From: Actinomycetota bacterium
GTDB taxonomy: Bacteria; Actinomycetota; Humimicrobiia; Humimicrobiales; Humimicrobiaceae
DNA length: 5,644 bases
NCBI GenBank assembly: GCA_015711775.1
Contig: JACVJB010000087.1
Location: 1-5,644, forward strand
Direction of reading: 5' to 3'
Each line of letters begins with the position of its first letter. Position 1 is the first letter of the stretch. A model generated the notes under the pieces. It saw only the letters and a list, made by a program, of their open reading frames with translations. It had not been told where the DNA came from and searched no databases. A program made the translations under genes and the position numbers. Below, one piece after another: positions 1-5,146 of this stretch.

Positions 1-324
1 AATGGGAAATTTTATGAAAAGTTTTTCAGGATTAAATCCTGGAAAGAAAAAATGCCGGATGGAGCAAAGCTTTTTAGGGGCGGTTTTGCTAAGAAAAACC
101 TTGAACAGAAAGACTTTAAATACTTAAACACTTTTATGCTGGAGACATGCAGGGGTGAACTTGCTCACTGGCTTCAGATACTTCCGGTCTGGCTGTTTTT
201 TTTATGGAATATATGGTGGGCGGGTTTAATAATGGTTGTTTATGCGCTTATTGCAAATATCCCCTGTATACTTCTGCAAAGGTACAACAGGGCAAGGCTT
301 CAGAGAGTTATTTCTAAATACTGA
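1..324 (+). CDS. CrtO-family membrane protein (glycosyl-4,4'-diaponeurosporenoate acyltransferase-like), C-terminal part
   Basis: The frame is open from base 1 and ends at TGA 322-324, so 107 residues are visible and the N-terminus lies outside the window. The ATG at 52 is internal, because family-like sequence (NGKFYEKFFRIKSWKEK) runs in frame before it. Visible landmarks are LPDG-like 'MPDGAKLFRGGFAKKN' (residues 18-33), the polar block 'ETCRGELAHW' (48-57) with His56 and two Glu, and two hydrophobic stretches (about 58-70 and 72-93) with 'FFLWNIWWAGL'. It ends in a basic tail after 'QRYNRARLQR'. I recognise this as the CrtO family. The Staphylococcus aureus member, about 165 residues long, esterifies glycosylated carotenoid with a fatty acid in staphyloxanthin synthesis. 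The family is widespread in bacteria without visible carotenoid genes, and none are seen here, so the specific reaction is only a family label. It is convergent with the DUF89 gene across a 67-base gap. Confidence 0.8.
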   Translation, partial: NGKFYEKFFRIKSWKEKMPDGAKLFRGGFAKKNLEQKDFKYLNTFMLETCRGELAHWLQILPVWLFFLWNIWWAGLIMVVYALIANIPCILLQRYNRARLQRVISKY

Positions 325-391
325 TAATTGCAAATTATTTCTGCCGGATTTTAGGAATCAGTAAAAGTTCAATGTTTTTAAAATTATTGAT

Positions 392-1294
392 TTATAGGCT
401 GCTGTTTCCGTTCTGAAGGTAAAGCGCCTTTTCAATTACAATCTGGTCAACAGAATGCCTGTCATTAAATATTTTTGCTATTACGGGACATTTGATTTTA
501 AGAAGAAAGAATATATTTTTCTTTTCTTCAAGTAATGCTTCAAGATTTCCCTGTCCTTTGGAAATTACAAGATCAGCTTCGCCATACGCCTTTTTGAATT
601 CCTGCGAACATCTGGGAAGATGAGCTGCGGGCATGTCTGTGCCCGTAGTTATTACTTTCGCAACTTCATTCATTTTCACCATCAATGCATCATCAATAGT
701 TGAATCGTTAAGAGCCGGTCCTCCCCTGACCACATAGGTAATTTTATCTTTTTTTGAAAGCCTTTCATTTAAAAACATTATAAAGATTTTATCAAAGACA
801 ATTTCCCCGGCATTATCGCCAATGTAAAGAATTTTCCCGGCTTCTTTAAGTTCACTTTTAAAAATATTTATATTTTCAGTGTTAATTTTCTGGCGCACTG
901 CATCATTTATTGCATCAATTAAGTTTCCCCTTGAAAGTTTTTTGCCCTGCATGACATCTATACTGTTACCGGCAAGACAGACTCTTAGAGCCATATCAAA
1001 CCAGTCTTCCGATTTTTCTATTTTATTTACTAAGTCCTCACTTATATCCATGCAAATCCTGTTGAATTCAACCTTAAATTCCCTGTAGGGATCTTTTCCT
1101 TCAATATTTTTCTTAACGATATTTGCTATGTCGCGGTAAAGTTCCAGGTGATTTTTATAGCCGGCAAAACCTGAAGCTTTAATCAGAGCTTCTTTTGCAG
1201 TCTTTTCAATAAGTTCTGAATTATCCGTTAAAAGCTTTGCAGAACTTATCGCTGACCTGACATGGCATGGAAGACAGTCCAGGTAAACTTTCAA
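392..1294 (-). CDS. DUF89/ARMT1-type metal-dependent damage-control phosphatase (subfamily I)
   Basis: This 300-residue soluble protein starts at TTG (1292-1294), preceded by AAAAAGGAAA at 1302-1311. That start is needed to keep the N-terminal Cys7-x-x-Cys10-His11 motif typical of prokaryotic DUF89 proteins. Other family signatures are 'AGNSID' (108-113), 'GDNAGEIVFDK' (159-169), 'RGGPALNDST' (190-199) and 'SKGQGNLEAL' (245-254). By analogy with characterised relatives, Asp160, Asn161 and Asp197 should hold the divalent metal; the 37-residue spacing between Asp160 and Asp197 fits. The family hydrolyses phosphate esters of sugars and phosphometabolites and is thought to clear toxic or damaged metabolites in the cytoplasm; the substrate here is unknown. 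The length is normal for the short prokaryotic subfamily. It lies 23 bases after the ABC ATPase on the same strand and is very probably the last gene of that operon. No clear terminator follows it. Confidence 0.9.
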   Translation of the reverse strand: MKVYLDCLPCHVRSAISSAKLLTDNSELIEKTAKEALIKASGFAGYKNHLELYRDIANIVKKNIEGKDPYREFKVEFNRICMDISEDLVNKIEKSEDWFDMALRVCLAGNSIDVMQGKKLSRGNLIDAINDAVRQKINTENINIFKSELKEAGKILYIGDNAGEIVFDKIFIMFLNERLSKKDKITYVVRGGPALNDSTIDDALMVKMNEVAKVITTGTDMPAAHLPRCSQEFKKAYGEADLVISKGQGNLEALLEEKKNIFFLLKIKCPVIAKIFNDRHSVDQIVIEKALYLQNGNSSL

Positions 1295-1301
1295 TTGTTT
1301 T

Positions 1302-1311
1302 TTCCTTTTTT
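1302..1311 (-). promoter_or_regulatory. Ribosome binding site for the DUF89 gene
   Basis: On the minus strand AAAAAGGAAA lies within the 23-base gap after the ATPase stop codon, with the GG (1304-1305) 9 bases before the TTG at 1294-1292. The site supports TTG as the true start. No ATG is available near the N-terminus that would keep the conserved CxxC motif. Confidence 0.65.
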
Positions 1312-1317
1312 AATTTT

Positions 1318-2043
1318 TTAATATAAAACAGCATCCAGGAAGGCTTTTGTCCTTGGATGTTTTGGATTTTCAAAAATATCTTGAGCCAGTCCTTCCTCTA
1401 CAATTAATCCTTCATCCATAAAAATTACATGCGAGCCCACTTCTTTTGCAAACCCCATTTCATGAGTCACTACAAGCATGGTCATGCCGCTTTTTGCAAG
1501 GTCCTTCATAACATCAAGAACTTCTTTTACCAGCTCAGGATCAAGGGCCGATGTAACTTCATCAAAAAGCATCACTTCAGGATTCATTGCAAGAGCCCTT
1601 GCTATGGCTACTCTCTGCTTCTGTCCTCCCGAAAGCTGATTGGGATAGCCGTTGATTTTATCTTTAAGCCCAACCCTTATAAGAAGGTCTGTGCCTATTT
1701 TTACAGCTTCCTCTTTTTTTATTTTAAGCACTTTAAGAAGTGCAAGAGTAACATTTCCAAGAACCGTCATGTGCGGAAAAAGATTAAAACCCTGAAATAC
1801 CATTCCGATCCTCTGTCTTACCCTGTTTCTGTCAATCTTTTTTCCTGTTATATCAACGCCGTCAAAAAATATCTGTCCCGAAGTTGGGACTTCAAGAAGG
1901 TTTATGCTTCTAAGCAATGTGCTTTTGCCTGAACCGCTTGGACCTAATATGACCATTACTTCGCCCTTATTCACATTAAGGTTTATGCCTTTAAGCACAT
2001 GAAGGTCCCCGAATTTTTTGTGCAAATCCACTATTTTAATCAA
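1318..2043 (-). CDS. Polar amino acid ABC transporter ATP-binding protein (GlnQ/HisP type)
   Basis: This 241-residue protein is a full-length single-domain ABC ATPase of the polar amino acid uptake family. All motifs are intact: Walker [10 protein letters not shown] (34-42), Q-loop Gln84 in [11 protein letters not shown], signature LSGGQ (137-141) followed by [10 protein letters not shown], Walker B VMLFDE (157-162) with catalytic Glu162, D-loop SALD (165-168) and switch His194 in VVTHEM. The '[16 protein letters not shown]' and '[13 protein letters not shown]' segments are characteristic of the amino acid branch. It acts at the cytoplasmic membrane face as a dimer driving the adjacent permease. 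The start is TTG (2041-2043), whose last bases form TTGA with the permease stop. This 4-base overlap implies translational coupling, and no strong separate Shine-Dalgarno is seen. Family assignment is secure; the amino acid transported cannot be read from this subunit. Confidence 0.97.
   Translation of the reverse strand: MIKIVDLHKKFGDLHVLKGINLNVNKGEVMVILGPSGSGKSTLLRSINLLEVPTSGQIFFDGVDITGKKIDRNRVRQRIGMVFQGFNLFPHMTVLGNVTLALLKVLKIKKEEAVKIGTDLLIRVGLKDKINGYPNQLSGGQKQRVAIARALAMNPEVMLFDEVTSALDPELVKEVLDVMKDLAKSGMTMLVVTHEMGFAKEVGSHVIFMDEGLIVEEGLAQDIFENPKHPRTKAFLDAVLY
2040..2043 (-). other. TTGA stop/start overlap coupling permease and ATPase
   Basis: On the minus strand the last permease codon CAT is followed by TGA, and the TTG start of the ATPase begins on the final T of CAT. 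Stop and start therefore share TTGA. It is the TTG version of the common ATGA overlap and suggests that the ATPase is translated by ribosomes finishing the permease. Only a weak AAAGAG-like stretch lies upstream. Confidence 0.75.
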
Positions 2044-2726
2044 TGCGCATCACTCTTTTTCAATCTGTTTTCCATATGACTCACAAGTCTTGTCAGTGGC
2101 AGCGTTATCACAAGATACAGTATGGCTGCCGCAGTAAGCGATGAAGGATTCAGTTTCCATGTCATCATTTCCTTGGCAGTTCTTAACAGTTCTGATATTG
2201 CAATTACTGACAGCAGCGAAGAGTCTTTTATAAGTGCTACAAATTCATTGGTCAGAGGCGGAAGGACCCTTTTAAAAGTCTGCGGTATTATAATATATCT
2301 CATTGTTTTTGCATATGACATACCGAGAGATCTTGCAGCTTCAATCTGCCCTTTGTCGATTGAATCAATACCTGCCCTGAAGATTTCAGTCACATATGCG
2401 CCGCTGTTTACAGACAGCGCCACTATTCCTGCAAGTGGAGCTGGAAGGTTTATCCCTACATAAGGAAGCGCATAATATACAAAGATAATCTGCATTAAAA
2501 GCGGCGTACCCCTGAATAAATCCACGTATATTATTGCAAGCTGATTTAATACCTTTATTTTTGAGGTTCGTATCATCGCTGTCACAAGTCCGATGATTAT
2601 ACCTATTATTTCTGATGATGCTGAAAAAATTACTGTAAACAGCGCACCTTTTAAAAGGTAAGGCAATATTTCCCAGATAATGCCAATTGAGAAATATTTT
2701 TCCAGCAGATTTGATAAACCTTCCAT
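2040..2726 (-). CDS. Polar amino acid ABC transporter permease (HisM/GlnP family)
   Basis: This 228-residue integral membrane protein starts at ATG (2724-2726), with a modest AAAGAG site at 2736-2741, 9 bases upstream. Hydrophobic segments lie at about 21-51, 60-90, 94-112, 165-182 and 196-214, consistent with the usual five helices of the His/Glu/Gln/Arg/opine permease family. 'FRGTPLLMQ' (71-79) is a hallmark of that family. The cytoplasmic EAA loop, which docks the ATPase, is seen as E129-A-A-R-S-L-G135 running on to '[17 protein letters not shown]'. With only one permease gene present, the transporter probably uses a homodimer. It follows the binding protein after 48 bases and overlaps the ATPase by 4. 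Length and motifs are normal. Confidence 0.96.
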   Translation of the reverse strand: MEGLSNLLEKYFSIGIIWEILPYLLKGALFTVIFSASSEIIGIIIGLVTAMIRTSKIKVLNQLAIIYVDLFRGTPLLMQIIFVYYALPYVGINLPAPLAGIVALSVNSGAYVTEIFRAGIDSIDKGQIEAARSLGMSYAKTMRYIIIPQTFKRVLPPLTNEFVALIKDSSLLSVIAISELLRTAKEMMTWKLNPSSLTAAAILYLVITLPLTRLVSHMENRLKKSDAH

Positions 2727-2774
2727 AATTTTTTACTCTTTATTAATTATCCGGGAATATTCATCCTGAAAAGT

Positions 2775-3560
2775 TTATTCCTCGCCAAACCATTTTGCAT
2801 ATATTTTATCGTAAGTCCCATCTCCCTTTATGCTCTTAAGGGCAGAATTTACAGCTGCAAGAAGCTCAGGCGTATCCTTGGCAAATGCTATGCCAAGCTG
2901 CTCATCCGTGGTAATAACAAATCCCACCTCCAGGGTTTCATTATTTTTTGCATAAGAAAACCCTACATATGAATCTGCAATAACTGTATCCACTCTTCCA
3001 GCCTTTAAATCCTCAAAAGCCAGTAGGATGTCGTCATAAGTCTTAACTTCAAGACCCTCTATTTCCTTTGCAGCAATTTCTCCTGTTGTTCCAATCTGAA
3101 CCCCTGCTTTTTTGCCGTTCAGTTTATCAGCTGAATCAATACCCGATTCTACTTTTACAGTAGCTGCCTGGTCTGTCTGATAATAAGGATCTGAAAAATC
3201 CATTTCCTTTTTCCTGTCATCTGTTATGGTAATGGACGATATTGCCATATCATATTTGTGGGCAATAAGAGCAGGGAATAGTCCATCCCATGCCGCATTC
3301 TGATAATCGAGTTTCAGTCCAAGTTTATCGGCAATTGCCTGTGTCAGATCAACATCAAAACCGACAATTTTATCTCCTTCAATATATTCCATTGGCGGCC
3401 ATGTGCAGTCGCTTCCCACAGTAAGTACCCCGGGAACTATTGTTTTAAGCCCGGTACCCTCACTGGCTGTTGTGTCCTCTTTTGCACAGGACACAAACGA
3501 CACTGCAAAAACTGCTATCATTATTGCGGCAATAATTGCCATTGTCAGGTGTCTTTTCAT
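2775..3560 (-). CDS. Polar amino acid ABC transporter substrate-binding lipoprotein (SBP family 3)
   Basis: This 261-residue exported protein captures substrate outside the membrane and delivers it to the permease. Its N-terminus has basic residues (MKRH), a hydrophobic core to about residue 24, and a lipobox ending in Cys25 (F-V-S-C), so a lipoprotein anchor is likely. The family 3 fold is shown by 'GSDCTWPPMEY' (49-59), the 'GFDVDLTQAIADKLG' signature (67-81), 'ISSITITDDRKKEMDFSDPYY' landmarks with Arg116 as the expected carboxylate-binding residue, 'GVQIGTTGE' (153-161) and Asp196 in 'VIADSYV' as the expected amine-binding residue. It ends in 'DGTYDKIYAKWFG'. These pocket residues support an alpha-amino acid ligand. 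Trp54 sits where relatives have a stacking Tyr or Phe, and Cys52 is unusual, so substrate identity is open. The ATG start (3558-3560) has a good Shine-Dalgarno, and this is the first gene of the operon. Confidence 0.95.
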   Translation of the reverse strand: MKRHLTMAIIAAIMIAVFAVSFVSCAKEDTTASEGTGLKTIVPGVLTVGSDCTWPPMEYIEGDKIVGFDVDLTQAIADKLGLKLDYQNAAWDGLFPALIAHKYDMAISSITITDDRKKEMDFSDPYYQTDQAATVKVESGIDSADKLNGKKAGVQIGTTGEIAAKEIEGLEVKTYDDILLAFEDLKAGRVDTVIADSYVGFSYAKNNETLEVGFVITTDEQLGIAFAKDTPELLAAVNSALKSIKGDGTYDKIYAKWFGEE

Positions 3561-3566
3561 TTTTTT

Positions 3567-3575
3567 CCTTTCCAG
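3567..3575 (-). promoter_or_regulatory. Ribosome binding site of the substrate-binding protein gene
   Basis: On the minus strand CTGGAAAGG ends 6 bases before the ATG at 3560-3558. The purine-rich GGAAAGG core is the strongest Shine-Dalgarno in the minus-strand operon, fitting the high expression usually needed for a binding protein relative to its membrane partners. Confidence 0.65.
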
Positions 3576-3630
3576 GTTTGTTTTATCAATATATTTTTCT
3601 TTGAATTCCTGCTTTATTCAGGCATTAAAA

Positions 3631-3648
3631 CAAATGCATGCGCATTTG
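3631..3648. repeat. Palindromic operator-like site in the ABC operon leader
   Basis: CAAATGC and GCATTTG form a perfect 7-base inverted repeat around an ATGC spacer. A third half-site, GCATT at 3622-3626, pairs with the AATGC at 3633-3637. With the minus-strand -10 box at 3656-3661, transcription should begin near 3649, so the palindrome would cover about +1 to +18, a typical repressor position. The G+C content is well above the surrounding AT-rich DNA. The binding protein is not encoded in the window, and operator function is inference. Confidence 0.5.
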
Positions 3649-3655
3649 GATTGGT

Positions 3656-3661
3656 ATTATA
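3656..3661 (-). promoter_or_regulatory. Putative -10 box of the ABC operon promoter
   Basis: Plus-strand ATTATA reads TATAAT on the minus strand, a perfect sigma-70-type -10 box about 96-101 bases before the binding-protein start. No good -35 is found at the ideal spacing; the nearest candidates (TTTCAA at 3677-3682 with a 15-base spacer, ATTTCA at 3678-3683 with a 16-base spacer) match only three of six positions. In such AT-rich DNA TATAAT can occur by chance, so the call is tentative. The implied leader is about 89 bases. Confidence 0.4.
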
Positions 3662-3698
3662 CTATATAATCCTGAATTGAAATAGAAAAAATTTTATA

Positions 3699-3791
3699 AT
3701 TGCCATATCGTCAGATTCGTCTATTTTTACATTTATTAAAAAGTTTTATTTTTTTGAAAAATTATAAGACCAGCTTCCATATTGCCATATC
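3699..3791. repeat. Spaced direct repeat ATTGCCATATC
   Basis: An identical 11-base word, ATTGCCATATC, is present at 3699-3709 and 3781-3791, 82 bases apart start to start. A further CCATAT at 3777-3782 precedes the second copy with a TG between, giving CCATATTGCCATAT. Because the words contain GCC they are less likely to be accidental than the surrounding A/T runs. They may be binding sites for a regulator serving both divergent promoters; this is inference. Confidence 0.45.
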
Positions 3792-3805
3792 TATTGTAAA
3801 AATAG
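3721..3805. repeat. 10-base inverted pair CTATTTTTAC / GTAAAAATAG
   Basis: CTATTTTTAC at 3721-3730 is the exact reverse complement of GTAAAAATAG at 3796-3805, with centres 75 bases apart. The right arm also belongs to a local palindrome, CTATT-GTAAA-AATAG (3791-3805), which directly continues the second ATTGCCATATC copy and covers the putative -35 box of the plus-strand promoter. A paired-site or DNA-looping arrangement is possible, but A/T-rich composition makes chance matches more likely. Confidence 0.35.
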
Positions 3806-3822
3806 TTATTTGCCTTTATTAT
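3794..3822 (+). promoter_or_regulatory. Putative promoter of the GNAT-like gene
   Basis: TTGTAA (3794-3799; four of six consensus positions) and TATTAT (3817-3822; five of six) are separated by 17 bases. This predicts transcription from about 3829 and a leader of about 49 bases. The -35 box lies inside the CTATTGTAAAAATAG palindrome. A perfect TTGACA occurs at 3822-3827 but has no comparable -10 at 16-18 bases, so I prefer the upstream pair. This is a sequence-only prediction. Confidence 0.4.
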
Positions 3823-3868
3823 TGACAAAATTTTTAAAATAATAAAAAAATTTATTCAAAACGCTGGC

Positions 3869-3874
3869 AGGAGA
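3869..3874 (+). promoter_or_regulatory. Ribosome binding site deciding the TTG start of the GNAT-like gene
   Basis: AGGAGA is a strong Shine-Dalgarno match in otherwise A/T-rich DNA. The AGGAG core ends 4 bases before the TTG at 3878-3880, slightly closer than ideal. No in-frame ATG or GTG lies nearby, so TTG is the best start. Confidence 0.65.
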
Positions 3875-3877
3875 TTA

Positions 3878-5146
3878 TTGGAAAGAGCAAGAATAAAAGA
3901 ACTTGGCGAGTATATCCCGGGAATTTTTAACAGTGTTTCCTTAAATAAACTTAAGGAATTTATTGTAATTCCTTATTTTATAAATTGGTACAAAAGCAAA
4001 CAGTCAAACAAAATATTCCCTCTTTTTTTGCAGGAGCTTTCAGACTTAAACCCTACAAAATTTCAGATTCCGGGAATACTTACCAGAAATCCTTTTTTTG
4101 ACCATTCGCAAATTAAATATTTTGCCGCTTATAAAAACGGCGCTCCTGCCGGAAGAATCATGGCTTTTATTGACAGTAACTATAATGAACAGCATAAAAA
4201 TAAGTTTGGCTGGTTTGGCTTATTTGAATCTGAAAATGACCCGGATGTGTCGGAGCTCTTACTTGATACCGCCGTCAAATATCTTAAAGATAACTCATGC
4301 GCCATAATCTTAGGGCCGGCAAAATTTAACGCCAGCGGTGAGATTGGCTGCCTTGTTAAAGGATTTGACTGCAAACCTTATTTCATGGAACCATATAATG
4401 CCCCGTACTATGGAGATTTTCTTGAAAAGTATGGTTTTAAAAAAGAAAATGACTGGTTCTCAATGAAAACAGATATTGTTCTTGCAAGCAGGTATATGGA
4501 GCGAATTGAAAAGCTCCAGGAAAAAGTAAACGGCACAAAAAGAGATATAAGCTCTTACAATGGTTACAATATAAGAAATGTTGATTTTTCAAATATAAAA
4601 AGCGAAATCCAGATTATAAGACAACTTTACAACGGGGTGTGGAACCACGGAAACCACCCCCAGCAGTCAATACTTACAGAAAAAGAATTTGATATACTGG
4701 CAATGGGTATAAAAGCCGTGGCGCTTGAAGAGCTTCTTTTTATTGTTGAAAAAAATGATGTTCCTGTTGGGGTATCAATCACTCTTCCCAATATAAATGA
4801 ATTGATTGAAGAATATGATATCAAAAATCCTGGCAGCCCTTCAAAAAGATTGTTCAGCTTAAAAGATTTTAAAAGAGACTTAAGTATATTCAATAATGTA
4901 AAAAAGAGATTAAAAGAAAAAAATTTTAAGAGCGCCAGGATACTGATACTGGGTATTAAGGAATCCACTAGAAAAACAGGTATTGATACCCGCCTTTACT
5001 ATGAAACCTTCAGAACCGCAAGAGAGCTGGGATTTAAAAACGGTTCCGGCTCGCAACTTGCAGACATTAATGCTGATATTTTAAACCCGCTGCTTAAAAT
5101 TGGTGAAGTTGCAATGACATGGCGGGTTTTCAGCTTAAATGTTTAA
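3878..5146 (+). CDS. Uncharacterised GNAT-like (double acetyltransferase-fold) protein
   Basis: This 422-residue protein has no signal peptide or clear membrane helix. I recognise it as a widespread family usually annotated only as 'hypothetical' or 'GNAT family'. In this family an N-terminal arm resembling 'FIVIPYFINWYKS' precedes 'NPFFDHSQIKYFAAYKNGAPAGRIMAFID' landmarks (71-99). Then come 'FGWFGLFES' (110-118), 'GPAKFNASGEIGCLVKGFD' (146-164) and 'EPYNAPYYGDFLEKYGF' (171-187). The C-terminal half has a strand 'PVGVSITLPNINE' (296-308) and a degenerate acetyl-CoA-loop-like 'ILILGIKESTRKTGID' (355-370, with Arg365-x-x-Gly368). A helix, 'LYYETFRTARELGFK', and a terminal 'ADINADILNPLLKIGE' (395-410) follow. 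The layout suggests two GNAT-like halves; acyl-CoA use and substrate are unknown. The gene is divergent from the ABC operon, apparently monocistronic, and its last 17 bases overlap the convergent MFS gene. Confidence 0.75.
   Translation: MERARIKELGEYIPGIFNSVSLNKLKEFIVIPYFINWYKSKQSNKIFPLFLQELSDLNPTKFQIPGILTRNPFFDHSQIKYFAAYKNGAPAGRIMAFIDSNYNEQHKNKFGWFGLFESENDPDVSELLLDTAVKYLKDNSCAIILGPAKFNASGEIGCLVKGFDCKPYFMEPYNAPYYGDFLEKYGFKKENDWFSMKTDIVLASRYMERIEKLQEKVNGTKRDISSYNGYNIRNVDFSNIKSEIQIIRQLYNGVWNHGNHPQQSILTEKEFDILAMGIKAVALEELLFIVEKNDVPVGVSITLPNINELIEEYDIKNPGSPSKRLFSLKDFKRDLSIFNNVKKRLKEKNFKSARILILGIKESTRKTGIDTRLYYETFRTARELGFKNGSGSQLADINADILNPLLKIGEVAMTWRVFSLNV

Larger units (their letters stand above)
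3561..3877. promoter_or_regulatory. Divergent AT-rich control region between the amino acid ABC operon and the GNAT-like gene
   Basis: This 317-base stretch contains no convincing gene. It separates two divergent transcription units and is much richer in A+T than the flanking genes. It holds a promoter-like -10 box for the minus-strand operon, a -35/-10 pair for the plus-strand gene, a perfect 7+7 palindrome near the expected operon transcription start, three CCATAT words, an 11-base direct repeat, and a 10-base inverted pair. The separate items are given below. No riboswitch or T-box consensus was recognised in either leader. Confidence 0.7.

Noticed and set aside
324..338. Inverted repeat ATAATT-GCA-AATTAT between the CrtO-type and DUF89 genes, considered as a terminator
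   Set aside because: The stem is A/T only, would be unstable, and has no following T-tract of adequate length; chance is likely in this composition.
1429..1932. A 167-codon open frame on the plus strand opposite the ABC ATPase
   Set aside because: The minus strand here encodes a fully conserved ATPase with all motifs; the plus-strand translation is Cys/Lys/Phe-rich with no family resemblance and no Shine-Dalgarno.
2727..2774. GAATATTC palindrome between binding-protein and permease genes, considered as an intergenic terminator
   Set aside because: The self-complementary core has no loop and lacks a U-tract; the surrounding GG/CC do not pair in register.
3608..3622. CCTG-N7-CAGG hairpin in the ABC operon leader, considered as an attenuator or T-box-like element
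   Set aside because: A four-base stem without a terminator or a T-box consensus is too weak to call.
3403..3669. An 88-codon plus-strand open frame crossing the start of the binding-protein gene
   Set aside because: It is antisense to the signal-peptide region, so its hydrophobic look is a by-product, and it runs through the promoter region with no supporting ribosome site.
3822..3827. Perfect TTGACA considered as the -35 box of the GNAT-like gene
   Set aside because: At 16-18 bases downstream there are only A-runs; the TTGTAA/TATTAT pair just upstream has the right spacing.
4627..4968. A 113-codon minus-strand open frame inside the GNAT-like gene
   Set aside because: The plus strand carries the conserved family sequence; the antisense translation is a low-complexity Ser/Leu/Phe-rich shadow.
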